This document shows, piece by piece, positions 8,399-15,437 of a stretch of DNA of 64,000 nucleotides (within the stretch, counting starts at the first letter, position 1; the number at the start of each line of letters is the position of its first letter). Below the pieces are notes generated by a model. It had not been told where the DNA came from and made no database searches. It saw nothing but the letters and a program-made list of their open reading frames with translations. Where the stretch lies: positions 62,001-126,000 of the forward strand of contig NZ_PNFP01000018.1 in NCBI RefSeq assembly GCF_002940685.1. The letters run 5' to 3'. The translations under genes and the position numbers were made by a program. This DNA comes from Ensifer adhaerens. Lineage in GTDB: Bacteria; Pseudomonadota; Alphaproteobacteria; Rhizobiales; Rhizobiaceae.

Positions 8399-10732
8399 AT
8401 GCTCATTCTGACGGTCATCGTCTTTGCTCTCGTCGGCCTTGTGCTTGGCGGCGGCGGCGCGAAGCTGCTGGTCCTTGGCGGCAGCCCCTATTACCTCGTG
8501 ATCGGCATCGGCTTCCTGCTGACGGCAGTGCTTCTGTTCATGCGGAAATCGGCGGCGATCTGGCTTTACTCGGTCATGATCCTGGGCTCGCTCGGTTGGG
8601 CGATCTCCGAGGTCGGTTTCGACTGGTGGCAGCTTGGCCCGCGCGGCGGCGTCACCGTGCTTCTGGGGCTCTGGCTGCTGCTGCCGCCCGTGCGCCGCCC
8701 GCTCGGCTTCGAGAGCCCGACCGGCGAGCGCTATGCCGTGAGTGGCTGGCCGCTCGCCATTTCCGTGCTCGTCGCGATCGGTGTTGCCGGTTATGCGATC
8801 ATGCAGGATCCGCACGATATCCGTGGCGATCTGCCGAGCGATGTGATCGCCGCCAATCCTCCGCTCGGCGGCTCGGTGCCGCCAGGCGAATGGCACCAGT
8901 ACGGGCGCACCGCCTTCGGCCAGCGCTATTCGCCGCTCGAACAGATCACGCCTGAAAATGTCGCGGGGTTGAGGATTGCCTGGCAATATCAGACCGGGGA
9001 CGTCAAGCGCCCCGACGACGTGGGCGAGACGACCTATCAGGTGACGCCGCTCAAGATCAAGGACACGCTTTACGCCTGCACGCCGCACAACTGGGCGATC
9101 GCGCTCGATGCGGCGACCGGCGAAGAGAAATGGAAATACGATTCCAACTCGGGCATGAACCCGGACCGCCAGCACCAGACCTGCCGCGGCGTCACCTATT
9201 GGGCCGACCCGGCCGCGGCACCCGGCAGCCCCTGCGCCGAACGGGTGTACCTTCCGACCTCGGATGCACGCCTGATAGCACTCGATGCGGCAACCGGCGC
9301 CCTCTGCTCCGGCTTTGCCGACAACGGCGTGCTGCATCTCGAAACGGGCATGAAGTACAATCCGGCCGGTTACTATTATTCGACCTCTCCGCCGGTTGCG
9401 GTTGCCGGCAAGCTCATCATCGGTGGCGCCGTCAACGACAACTATTCCACCCAGGAACAATCGGGCGTCATCCGCGCCTTCGACATCAACACCGGCGCGC
9501 TGATCTGGAACTGGGACAGCGGCAATCCGGATGTGACGACGCCACTTGCCGAAGGCCAGACTTACACGACCAACTCCCCGAACAGCTGGTCGGTGATGAG
9601 CTATGACGAGAGCCTCGGCCTCGTCTACATCCCCATGGGCAACCAGGTGCCGGACCAGCTCGGCATGGGTCGCAGCGAGCATGTCGAGAAGTATTCCTCC
9701 TCGATCGTCGCGCTCGACATCAACTCCGGCGCGGTGCGCTGGGTGCGCCAGACGGTGCATCACGACCTCTGGGACATGGACGTGCCGGCGCAACCGGCGC
9801 TGCTCGACATCACCGAGGAGGACGGCACGGTCGTCCCGGCTCTGGTCGGACCGACCAAACAGGGCGACATCTACGTGCTCGACCGCAGGAGCGGCGAGCC
9901 GATCATCCCGGTCGAGGAAGTCCAGGCACCGGGTGGCGCGATCCCCGAGGATTTCACCGCCCCGACGCAACCGGTCTCCGGCCTCACCTTCGTGCCCGCG
10001 CCGCTGCAGGAAAAGGACATGTGGGGCATCACGCTGTTCGACCAGCTTGCCTGCCGCATCGCCTTCCGGTCGCTGAAGTACGAAGGTCGCTACACGCCGC
10101 CGTCGATCGAAGGCACGCTCGTCTATCCCGGCAATTTCGGCACCTTCAACTGGGGATCGGTCGCGGTCGATCCCGAGCGCCAGGTGATGTTCGGCATGCC
10201 GACCTATCTCGCGTTTACCTCGCGGCTCGTGCCCCGCGATCAGATCCCGCCGAAGGAGCAGGACGAGAAGGGTTCCGAGCAAGGCCTCAACCGCAACGAC
10301 GGCGCACCCTACGGCGTGTTCTTGGGTCCTTTCCTCGGCCCGCTCGGCATTCCCTGCCAGGCGCCGCCCTGGGGTTACGTCGCCGGCGTCGATCTGAGGA
10401 CCGGCAAGATCGCCTACAAGCACAAGAACGGCACGGTCGAGGACATGACGCCGCTGCCGCTGCCGTTCAAGGTGGGCGTGCCCGGCATCGGCGGGCCGAT
10501 GATCACCAAGGGCGGTGTCGCCTTCCTCGGTGCGGCGGTCGACGACTATCTGCGGGCCTATGACCTGACGACCGGCCGCCAGCTCTGGGAGGCGCGTCTT
10601 CCGGCCGGCGGGCAATCGACGCCGATGAGCTATGCGGTCGGCGACAAGCAGTATGTGCTGATCGTTGCCGGTGGCCATGGCTCGATCGGAACCAGGCCGG
10701 GCGACTACATCATCGCCTACACCCTGCCCTGA
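8399..10732 (+). CDS. gcd: Membrane-bound PQQ-dependent glucose dehydrogenase
   Basis: This enzyme oxidises glucose to gluconate in the periplasm and passes electrons to ubiquinone, using pyrroloquinoline quinone. The 777-residue length is normal for Gcd. The first 150 residues carry about five membrane helices (starting ILTVIVFALVGLVLGGG). A PQQ beta-propeller follows, with GRTAFGQRYSPLEQITPENV, repeated W-containing blade motifs (DAATGEEKWKYD, LTTGRQLWEARL) and HHDLWDMDVPAQPAL. The ATG at 8399 follows GGGAG at good spacing. No PQQ-synthesis gene lies in the window, so cofactor supply is encoded elsewhere or comes from outside. Gluconate formation is linked in rhizobia to mineral phosphate solubilisation. 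Confidence 0.93.
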   Translation: MLILTVIVFALVGLVLGGGGAKLLVLGGSPYYLVIGIGFLLTAVLLFMRKSAAIWLYSVMILGSLGWAISEVGFDWWQLGPRGGVTVLLGLWLLLPPVRRPLGFESPTGERYAVSGWPLAISVLVAIGVAGYAIMQDPHDIRGDLPSDVIAANPPLGGSVPPGEWHQYGRTAFGQRYSPLEQITPENVAGLRIAWQYQTGDVKRPDDVGETTYQVTPLKIKDTLYACTPHNWAIALDAATGEEKWKYDSNSGMNPDRQHQTCRGVTYWADPAAAPGSPCAERVYLPTSDARLIALDAATGALCSGFADNGVLHLETGMKYNPAGYYYSTSPPVAVAGKLIIGGAVNDNYSTQEQSGVIRAFDINTGALIWNWDSGNPDVTTPLAEGQTYTTNSPNSWSVMSYDESLGLVYIPMGNQVPDQLGMGRSEHVEKYSSSIVALDINSGAVRWVRQTVHHDLWDMDVPAQPALLDITEEDGTVVPALVGPTKQGDIYVLDRRSGEPIIPVEEVQAPGGAIPEDFTAPTQPVSGLTFVPAPLQEKDMWGITLFDQLACRIAFRSLKYEGRYTPPSIEGTLVYPGNFGTFNWGSVAVDPERQVMFGMPTYLAFTSRLVPRDQIPPKEQDEKGSEQGLNRNDGAPYGVFLGPFLGPLGIPCQAPPWGYVAGVDLRTGKIAYKHKNGTVEDMTPLPLPFKVGVPGIGGPMITKGGVAFLGAAVDDYLRAYDLTTGRQLWEARLPAGGQSTPMSYAVGDKQYVLIVAGGHGSIGTRPGDYIIAYTLP

Positions 10733-10805
10733 GGCGCGCGAAGCATCCCTAATTCTCGCTAGGGGGTTGCAAAGGCAAGCCCCGCGCAAGCCCGCGGCAG
10801 CAGCT

Positions 10806-10831
10806 TCCCCCGGACGACAGATTCCGGGGGA
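10806..10831 (+). promoter_or_regulatory. Hairpin holding the ribosome-binding site of the 10837 gene
   Basis: TCCCCCGG and CCGGGGGA pair perfectly over 8 bp with a 10-base loop, and the 3-prime arm is the Shine-Dalgarno sequence six bases before the ATG. In RNA this would hide the ribosome site, implying translational control or simply poor translation. Confidence 0.45.
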
Positions 10832-10836
10832 TTCCC

Positions 10837-11301
10837 ATGAAGATCGACAACAGCATTGCGAGCTACTATTTCTCCCAGCGCCGCCAGCAGGCCGGCACCA
10901 TCACACCGATCGAAGAAAGCGGCGGTGACGCGCGCCCGCGTCAGACCCCGACGATCGCGCCGCCTTCGACCTCGAACGCGCTTTCCAGCGCTCTCTGGAT
11001 GACCGCGGCGCGCGACGGCGAGAGCACCGCTTCCATTTCCGAAAAGCAGGGCCCCGCGGCCTCGGACGGCTCGGTCAGCGACGAGTTTCTGCAAGAAGCG
11101 AAGAAGAGCCTCGCTGAAAAAATCCGCGAACAGGTCCTCAAGGCGATGGGCCTTACGGAAGGCGACCTCAAGGAAATGGATCCTGAGCAGCGGCAGGCCG
11201 TCGAGGAAGAGATCCGCAAGGCTGTCGAACGCGCGATGGGCGTCGAGGAGCAGCGGGACGCCGCGACCGCCGACCTCGCCAGCGGCGGCGGTGTCGCCTG
11301 A
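10837..11301 (+). CDS. Conserved-looking hypothetical protein, 154 residues
   Basis: No recognised family. The N-terminal 75 residues are Ser/Thr/Pro-rich and probably disordered. The C-terminal part is helical and charged, with DEFLQEAKKSLAEKIREQ and MGLTEGDLKEMDPEQRQAVEEEI. Rhizobial hypothetical proteins often share this kind of acidic helical block. There is no signal peptide or membrane helix, so it should be cytoplasmic. The start has GGGGGA six bases upstream, inside a hairpin. It stands alone between gcd and the convergent beta-lactamase gene. Confidence 0.7.
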   Translation: MKIDNSIASYYFSQRRQQAGTITPIEESGGDARPRQTPTIAPPSTSNALSSALWMTAARDGESTASISEKQGPAASDGSVSDEFLQEAKKSLAEKIREQVLKAMGLTEGDLKEMDPEQRQAVEEEIRKAVERAMGVEEQRDAATADLASGGGVA

Positions 11302-11321
11302 CACCGCCTCTGCAAGGCGCC

Positions 11322-11336
11322 TCTGCCTGAGGCAGA
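11322..11336. terminator. Palindrome between convergent genes
   Basis: TCTGCCT and AGGCAGA flank a single base between the ends of the 10837 gene and the beta-lactamase gene. It could act as a weak bidirectional terminator; there is no T-run. Confidence 0.3.
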
Positions 11337-11399
11337 CGCGCTCCATTCGCTTTGTTGATCCACCGGCCGAGGGTGAGATCGCCGGCAACCAGCCGGCCG

Positions 11400-12302
11400 C
11401 TAGACCATTTCCGCGGCCATACGGCCGACCTCGGCAAATATCGGGTTCAGGTCTTTGACCTCTGCGGTCGCCTCGGCGATGTAGACGGTGATCAGCAACG
11501 GCGACCGTCCCTCAGGCCAGACGATGGCAATGTCAGACGCCTCGCCCGTTGCGTTCGTACCGGTCTTGTCTCCGACCCTCCACGCTGCCGGCAGGCCGGC
11601 GCGAATGCGCAGGTCGCCGGTCGTATTGGCGACCATCCATGCGTTCAGTTGCTTGCGGGAACTCTCGGTCAAAGCCGAACCCACCGTCAGCTTGCCGAGG
11701 GTGTCGAGCATCGCGGCCGGCGTCGTCGTGTCACGCGGATCGCCCTTTTTCGCCTCGTTCAGCGCGGGCTCGATCCGGTCCAGCCGCGTGTTCTCGTCCC
11801 CGATCGAGCGCAGCCAGGCCGTCAGGGCCGACGGGCCGCCGAAGCTGTCAAGAAGGAGATTGGCTGCAGTGTTATCGCTCGTCGTTATCGTCGCAGCGCA
11901 GAGTTCTGCAATCGTCATGCCTGCGCCGCCGACATGCTTTTCAGTGACCGGTGAGTAAGTGACCAAATCCTTCTCCTGGAACGGAATGCGCCGGTCGAGC
12001 GTCTCCGTCCCCTGATCGACGCGCGCGAGGATGAAACCGGCGGCCAGCGCCTTGAAACTGGAGCACATGGCAAAACGCTCATTCTCGCGTCTGCCGAAGG
12101 AGATGTTGGTCTGCGTATCGAGCACGGAAACACCCAGGCGCCCGCCTGTGCGGCCTTCGAGTTCCGCCAGTCGCCTGTCGATGTCGTCACTCCCTGCGCC
12201 GGCAGCCGCGGCTTTCGGTGCGAGCATGAGTGCCGGATAGAGCAATGCGGATTTTACGAGCAGATTTCGACGATTGATGAGCAGGGGCACGCCATTCTCC
12301 AT
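11400..12302 (-). CDS. Class A beta-lactamase
   Basis: This serine beta-lactamase hydrolyses penicillin-type rings in the periplasm. All class A motifs are present in the 300-residue protein: SxxK at Ser81-Lys84 (CSSFK), SDN at 142-144, ExxLN at Glu178-Asn182 and KTGT at 246-249. The residue before the nucleophile is Cys, as in CTX-M and carbapenemase types. There is Asn rather than Cys after KTGT, so the carbapenemase disulfide is absent. The N-terminus INRRNLLVKSALL followed by an AxA-like site looks like a Tat or Sec signal. The ATG at 12302 is used; a GTG at 12290 with GGAG six bases upstream is an equally good start. No LysR-type ampR lies beside it. Confidence 0.92.
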   Translation of the reverse strand: MENGVPLLINRRNLLVKSALLYPALMLAPKAAAAGAGSDDIDRRLAELEGRTGGRLGVSVLDTQTNISFGRRENERFAMCSSFKALAAGFILARVDQGTETLDRRIPFQEKDLVTYSPVTEKHVGGAGMTIAELCAATITTSDNTAANLLLDSFGGPSALTAWLRSIGDENTRLDRIEPALNEAKKGDPRDTTTPAAMLDTLGKLTVGSALTESSRKQLNAWMVANTTGDLRIRAGLPAAWRVGDKTGTNATGEASDIAIVWPEGRSPLLITVYIAEATAEVKDLNPIFAEVGRMAAEMV

Positions 12303-12629
12303 GCGATCGGCGCCTTGACGAGGCCGACCTAAATTACTGATTCGGAATAGCCGCTCGAGAAGCGGCCGCCGGGGGCTAAGGGCCGAATATGGCGACCTTG
12401 TGCTCATGCCCAGAGCAGCCCCACCTTGTCGCGCCGCGGTCAGGGGTGATATTGCTAGCCGATCAACAAGGACCAAGATCCGTGCGCCTGATCCGTTAGC
12501 GACGTTCATCGCCAGAAAATTCACCGAGCCCTGGCCGCCCTTCGGCGGCTCTCGGCATGGCTTTTTTCCGGCCGGCTGAACGCCTGACATCGACATGACC
12601 GTTCACCGGCCATCGCTGGGATCATCATC
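12303..12629. other. Divergent gap with inverted repeats and a possible small RNA
   Basis: About 330 bases lie between the divergent beta-lactamase and hydrolase genes. No convincing protein gene is seen; the beta-lactamase frame stays open into it but the extension is not family-like. It contains CCGCT-cgaga-AGCGG (about 12351-12365) and a terminator-like hairpin at 12524-12567 that no plus-strand gene explains. Confidence 0.45.
12524..12567 (+). terminator. Orphan terminator-like hairpin with T-run
   Basis: An outer stem CCGAG/CTCGG encloses GCCGCC-cttc-GGCGGC, with six T residues at 12562-12567 shortly after. It points along the plus strand, yet no plus-strand gene precedes it until 11301. 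It may end a small RNA or an antisense transcript from the beta-lactamase promoter region. Confidence 0.4.
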
Positions 12630-13511
12630 ATGACCACCAAAGACGGATTTGTTTCCGAAACCGGCAGCCTTCGCGCCGGCCCCTTCGACCTTGGCTACAC
12701 GATCGAGGGCAGCGGCATGCCTCTCATCGTCGTCGGTAGCGCCATCTACTATCCAAGCACCTTCTCCAGAGCGCTTCGCGAGACGTTGCGGCTGATCTTC
12801 ATCGACCACCGCGGCTTCGCCCCGGCCCGAACCGAGTATGCCGCCGGCGACTACGGCTTCGGGACGGTGCTCGATGATATCGAGCGGATGCGGGCGCATC
12901 TGGGTCTCGAACGTTTTGCCATCCTCGGCCATTCCGGCCATGGCTACATGGCGCTCGAATATGCCAAACGGCACCCGGAGCGGGTCAGCCACCTGATCAT
13001 GGTCGGCACCGGGCCGAGCCACTCTGCGCGCCACATGGCGCTCGCCGAGCGGATCTGGGAAGAGACGGTGTCGCCCGCCCGAAAGGCAATCTTTGCGCGG
13101 GAGATGGCGAAGCTCGGCGACGACATCGCCGCGCGACCGGAGGACCGCTTCAAATCGCTGCTGATCCGCCTTGGCGCGAAGAGCTGGCATCGGCCGGACT
13201 TCGATGCATCGCACCTCTGGTCCGACGTCACCGTCAACAATCCGGTCTTCGATCATCTCTGGGGCGAGGTTTTTCGCGACATCGATGTCCGCAAGGGGTT
13301 GAACGCGCTGACGGCGCCGGTGCTGCTGGCGCTCGGCCGGTCGGACTATCTCGTCGCTCCGGCCTTCACCTGGGACGAGTATCGAGACGACTTCGCGGAC
13401 CTGACGGTGCGAACCTTCGAGGAGAGCGGGCACACACCGCAGCTTGAAGAAAGCAACCGCTTCGACGAGGTCCTGCTTTCGTTCCTCAAAGACGAGCGCG
13501 AGCGCCGCTAG
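12630..13511 (+). CDS. Alpha/beta hydrolase
   Basis: This 293-residue hydrolase shows the full triad: nucleophile Ser102 in ILGHSGHGYMALEYAKRHPE, Asp239 in LGRSDYLV and His268 in ESGHTPQLEE. The oxyanion region and the DHRGFAPAR segment fit the proline iminopeptidase and epoxide hydrolase branch of the fold, but the substrate cannot be read. There is no signal peptide, so it is cytoplasmic. It is monocistronic: upstream is the divergent beta-lactamase gene and downstream an independently promoted MerR gene. The ribosome site is weak (GGGATC). Confidence 0.85.
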   Translation: MTTKDGFVSETGSLRAGPFDLGYTIEGSGMPLIVVGSAIYYPSTFSRALRETLRLIFIDHRGFAPARTEYAAGDYGFGTVLDDIERMRAHLGLERFAILGHSGHGYMALEYAKRHPERVSHLIMVGTGPSHSARHMALAERIWEETVSPARKAIFAREMAKLGDDIAARPEDRFKSLLIRLGAKSWHRPDFDASHLWSDVTVNNPVFDHLWGEVFRDIDVRKGLNALTAPVLLALGRSDYLVAPAFTWDEYRDDFADLTVRTFEESGHTPQLEESNRFDEVLLSFLKDERERR

Positions 13512-13577
13512 ATCCAGCCGACCTGTGATCTCCTGCATTCGGGAAGGGCCGAGACGGCCCTTCCCTCACGCCGACCA

Positions 13578-13623
13578 TTGACACCAGGTCGCATGCAATT
13601 ATCTATTGCTCCAGAAGCTATAG
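13578..13623 (+). promoter_or_regulatory. Promoter region and dyad ahead of the MerR gene
   Basis: A consensus -35 TTGACA lies at 13578-13583. A near-perfect dyad, CTATTGCT-CCAGA-AGCTATAG, lies at 13603-13623, with one mismatch between the arms. MerR regulators bind dyads of this size inside promoters, so this is a plausible autoregulatory site. The -10 box is not clear. Confidence 0.45.
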
Positions 13624-13636
13624 GTTTGAGGCGAAC

Positions 13637-14050
13637 ATGTATTCCATCGGCGATCTCTCCCGGCGCACCGGCGTCAAAATCCCGACGATCCGCTACTACG
13701 AGCAGATGGGGCTCATCGCCGCGCCCGAGCGCTCCGAAGGCAACCAGCGCCGCTACGAGAGAAGCGAACTCGAGCGGCTGGCCTTCATTCGCCATGCGCG
13801 CGACCTTGGCCTGTCGATCGATTCGATCAAGGATCTGCTCGCTCTCAGCCAGCATCCGGAGCGCCCCTGCGGCGAGGCCGATCGCATTGCCAGCGAGCAT
13901 CTGGCGACCGTGCGCGAGAAGATTGCCCGGTTGAAGAAGCTGGAGCAGGAACTTGAGCGGATCGTCGCCTGCGACGGCAACCACACCGTCGGCGACTGCT
14001 ATGTGATCCGGGCCTTGGCCGACCATTCCATGTGCGAAAGCGAGCATTGA
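13637..14050 (+). CDS. MerR family metal-responsive regulator (ZntR/CadR-like)
   Basis: This is a 137-residue MerR regulator. The start MYSIGDLSRRTGVKIPTIRY is the MerR helix-turn-helix, followed by YYEQMGLI and the RRY wing. A dimerisation coil spans about residues 80-115. Cysteines at 78, 112, 121 and 133 match the positions of the zinc/cadmium ligands of ZntR/CadR (Cys79, Cys114/115, Cys124), so a divalent metal is the likely signal. No metal-efflux ATPase is adjacent, so the target lies elsewhere or is this gene itself. Start and ribosome site (GAGGCG) are good. Confidence 0.85.
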   Translation: MYSIGDLSRRTGVKIPTIRYYEQMGLIAAPERSEGNQRRYERSELERLAFIRHARDLGLSIDSIKDLLALSQHPERPCGEADRIASEHLATVREKIARLKKLEQELERIVACDGNHTVGDCYVIRALADHSMCESEH

Positions 14051-14098
14051 GTCTTCAAGCCGGAAAGCGGGCTGTGATCGACGGTCGAAAAATCCCCG

Positions 14099-14127
14099 TT
14101 GACAAAATCGCGAAAACAAACAATCTA
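14099..14127 (+). promoter_or_regulatory. Promoter of the attenuator leader
   Basis: TTGACA at 14099-14104 and AATCTA at 14122-14127 are separated by exactly 17 bases. The expected start, 6-7 bases on, is the A of the ATG at 14134, so the leader transcript would begin directly with the leader-peptide start codon. Confidence 0.6.
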
Positions 14128-14133
14128 GCGCCC

Positions 14134-14184
14134 ATGATCAACAACGCACCCATTTGCCGCGTGTATTTTTGGCTGTTCCGATAG
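14134..14184 (+). CDS. Leader peptide MINNAPICRVYFWLFR (attenuator)
   Basis: This is a 16-codon ORF, too short for normal gene calling. It has no Shine-Dalgarno sequence, but the predicted transcription start coincides with its ATG, so it would be translated as a leaderless mRNA, as reported for the S. meliloti trpL leader. The end of the peptide is a run Tyr-Phe-Trp-Leu-Phe at codons 11-15, and several codons (AUU, UAU, UUU, CGA) are ones I expect to be rare in a GC-rich genome. Codons 8-9 contain GCCGC, which can pair with GCGGC just after the stop codon. Ribosome position on this ORF would decide which downstream hairpin forms. The existence of the peptide is inferred. Confidence 0.6.
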   Translation: MINNAPICRVYFWLFR

Positions 14185-14186
14185 GA

Positions 14187-14238
14187 GCGGCCTGCTGATC
14201 ATATTCAACAAGGCCGCCATCAGGCGGCTTTTGTTTTT
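14187..14238 (+). terminator. Attenuator: antiterminator and intrinsic terminator
   Basis: The terminator is GCCGCC-atca-GGCGGC (14213-14228) followed by TTTTGTTTTT. Its 5-prime arm is shared with a competing antiterminator: GCGGCCT (14187-14193) pairs perfectly with AGGCCGC (14211-14217). GCGGC (14187-14191) can in turn pair with GCCGC inside the leader ORF (14156-14160). These are the 1:2, 2:3 and 3:4 pairings of a classical ribosome-mediated attenuator, placed before the GNAT gene. Confidence 0.7.
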
Positions 14239-14239
14239 C

Positions 14240-14272
14240 CGGCTCCTGATGGCGAGAAAACCCGAGGAGCCG
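14240..14272 (+). promoter_or_regulatory. Hairpin sequestering the GNAT ribosome-binding site
   Basis: CGGCTCC (14240-14246) and GGAGCCG (14266-14272) pair perfectly and bury most of the GAGGAG ribosome site of the gene at 14277. In addition CCTGATGG (14245-14252) is the exact complement of CCATCAGG at the terminator apex (14217-14224), so this element can also interact with the terminator. Confidence 0.5.
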
Positions 14273-14276
14273 AGAC

Positions 14277-14780
14277 ATGCTACAGACCGCCATCCCTTCC
14301 CTTCATCCCGTCCCGTCGACGCGGCCGCCGATGGTCACCATCCGATGCGCCAAGCAGCGCGACCTGCCGGAACTGCGCGACATGATCGCAGAGCTTTCGG
14401 CGCATCACGGCGACGCCGCCCCGATCACGCCGGAACAGCTCGAGCGCGATCTGTTCGGCCGCACGCCCTGGATCACGGCGCTCGTCGCCGAGGCCGGCAA
14501 TCGGCTGATCGGCTACGCGATCCTGGTGCCGATCTACAGGGCTGCCGAGGGCGCACGCGGCATGGAGCTGCATCACCTCTTCGTTCGCCCGGACAGCCGC
14601 GGCACCGGCATTGGCCGCCACCTGGTCGCCAAGGCGCGCGAGCAGGCGAAGATGGCCGGTTGCGACTTCCTCTCGGTCAGCGCCGCCACGGGCAACTTCC
14701 AGGCACACCATTTCTACGAATCCGAGCGCTTCGTCCCTCGCCCGGTGACCGGCATGCGCTATATGCAGAAGCTTGGCTGA
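14277..14780 (+). CDS. GNAT family N-acetyltransferase (attenuator-controlled)
   Basis: This 167-residue acetyl-CoA-dependent acetyltransferase has the GNAT core beginning TIRCAKQRDLPELRDMI. The acetyl-CoA loop is in HHLFVRPDSRGTGIGRHLVA (R/QxxGxG around residues 108-113), and the late FYESERF segment is typical. The substrate is not evident; small amines, amino acids and drugs are all possible. The ATG at 14277 has GAGGAG upstream. An in-frame ATG at 14331 has no ribosome site but matches where many GNATs begin. It is the first gene after a leader-peptide attenuator and lies 10 bases before a DJ-1 family gene, so the two form an operon. Confidence 0.88.
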   Translation: MLQTAIPSLHPVPSTRPPMVTIRCAKQRDLPELRDMIAELSAHHGDAAPITPEQLERDLFGRTPWITALVAEAGNRLIGYAILVPIYRAAEGARGMELHHLFVRPDSRGTGIGRHLVAKAREQAKMAGCDFLSVSAATGNFQAHHFYESERFVPRPVTGMRYMQKLG

Positions 14781-14790
14781 GGAGCGGCCG

Positions 14791-15378
14791 ATGCGTCTTG
14801 CAATCGTCCTGTGCGAAGGCTTCGCCGATTGGGAATGTGCGCTGTTGATGGCGGCGGCGCGCACCCATCTCGGCGTCGATATCGAGGTTGCCACCGTCGA
14901 CGGCGCGCGTGTCACCTCGATGGGCGGCCTCGACGTCTCGGCGCATCTCTCCGTCGATGCCCTCGACCCGGCCGGCTTCGACGGGCTGGTGATCTGCGGC
15001 GGCGCAATCTGGGACACGAACGAGGCGCCTGATCTGTCCTCGACGATCCGCGCCTTCGATCGCAACAAGCGTGTGGTCGCAGCCATTTGCGGCGGCGTCC
15101 ATGCCCTTGCGACATGCGGCCTTCTCGACCGTGTCGACCATACCGGCAACAGCGCCGAAAGCCTTGCGGCGCTGCCCGGCTATCATGGTGCTTCGCACTA
15201 TCGCGATCAGCCGCAGGCCGTGCGCAGCAGCCATGTCGTCACCGCCGCCGGCACGGCGCCGATCAGCTTTACCGGCGAGATCCTGCATGGCCTCGGCCTC
15301 GGTTCACCGGATCTCGACGGTTTTCTCGCGCTCTATGGTCGGGAGCATCAGATGAACGAAAGCGCCAGCATCGGATAA
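14791..15378 (+). CDS. DJ-1/PfpI family protein (class I glutamine amidotransferase fold)
   Basis: This 195-residue protein has the DJ-1/PfpI nucleophile elbow: Cys100 in VAAICGGVHALA, with the partner acid Glu15 in CEGFADWE. Family members include glyoxalase-like, chaperone, protease and isonitrile hydratase activities; the sequence does not single one out. The ATG at 14791 has GAGGAG upstream. The gene follows the GNAT gene by 10 bases, so it shares the attenuator-controlled transcript. No signal peptide is seen. Confidence 0.85.
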   Translation: MRLAIVLCEGFADWECALLMAAARTHLGVDIEVATVDGARVTSMGGLDVSAHLSVDALDPAGFDGLVICGGAIWDTNEAPDLSSTIRAFDRNKRVVAAICGGVHALATCGLLDRVDHTGNSAESLAALPGYHGASHYRDQPQAVRSSHVVTAAGTAPISFTGEILHGLGLGSPDLDGFLALYGREHQMNESASIG

Positions 15379-15437
15379 GCCACTGTCCACAAGGGGCTTC
15401 CTGACAGAAAGCAGCCCCTTGGTTTCCGGAACGCCCC

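Noticed and set aside
8231-10789. 852-codon minus-strand ORF opposite gcd
   Set aside because: Antisense shadow of gcd without recognisable domains.
14134-14238. Reading the attenuator as a tryptophan-specific trpL copy
   Set aside because: The leader has a single Trp codon and no trp gene follows; the architecture is the same but the signal must differ or be broader.
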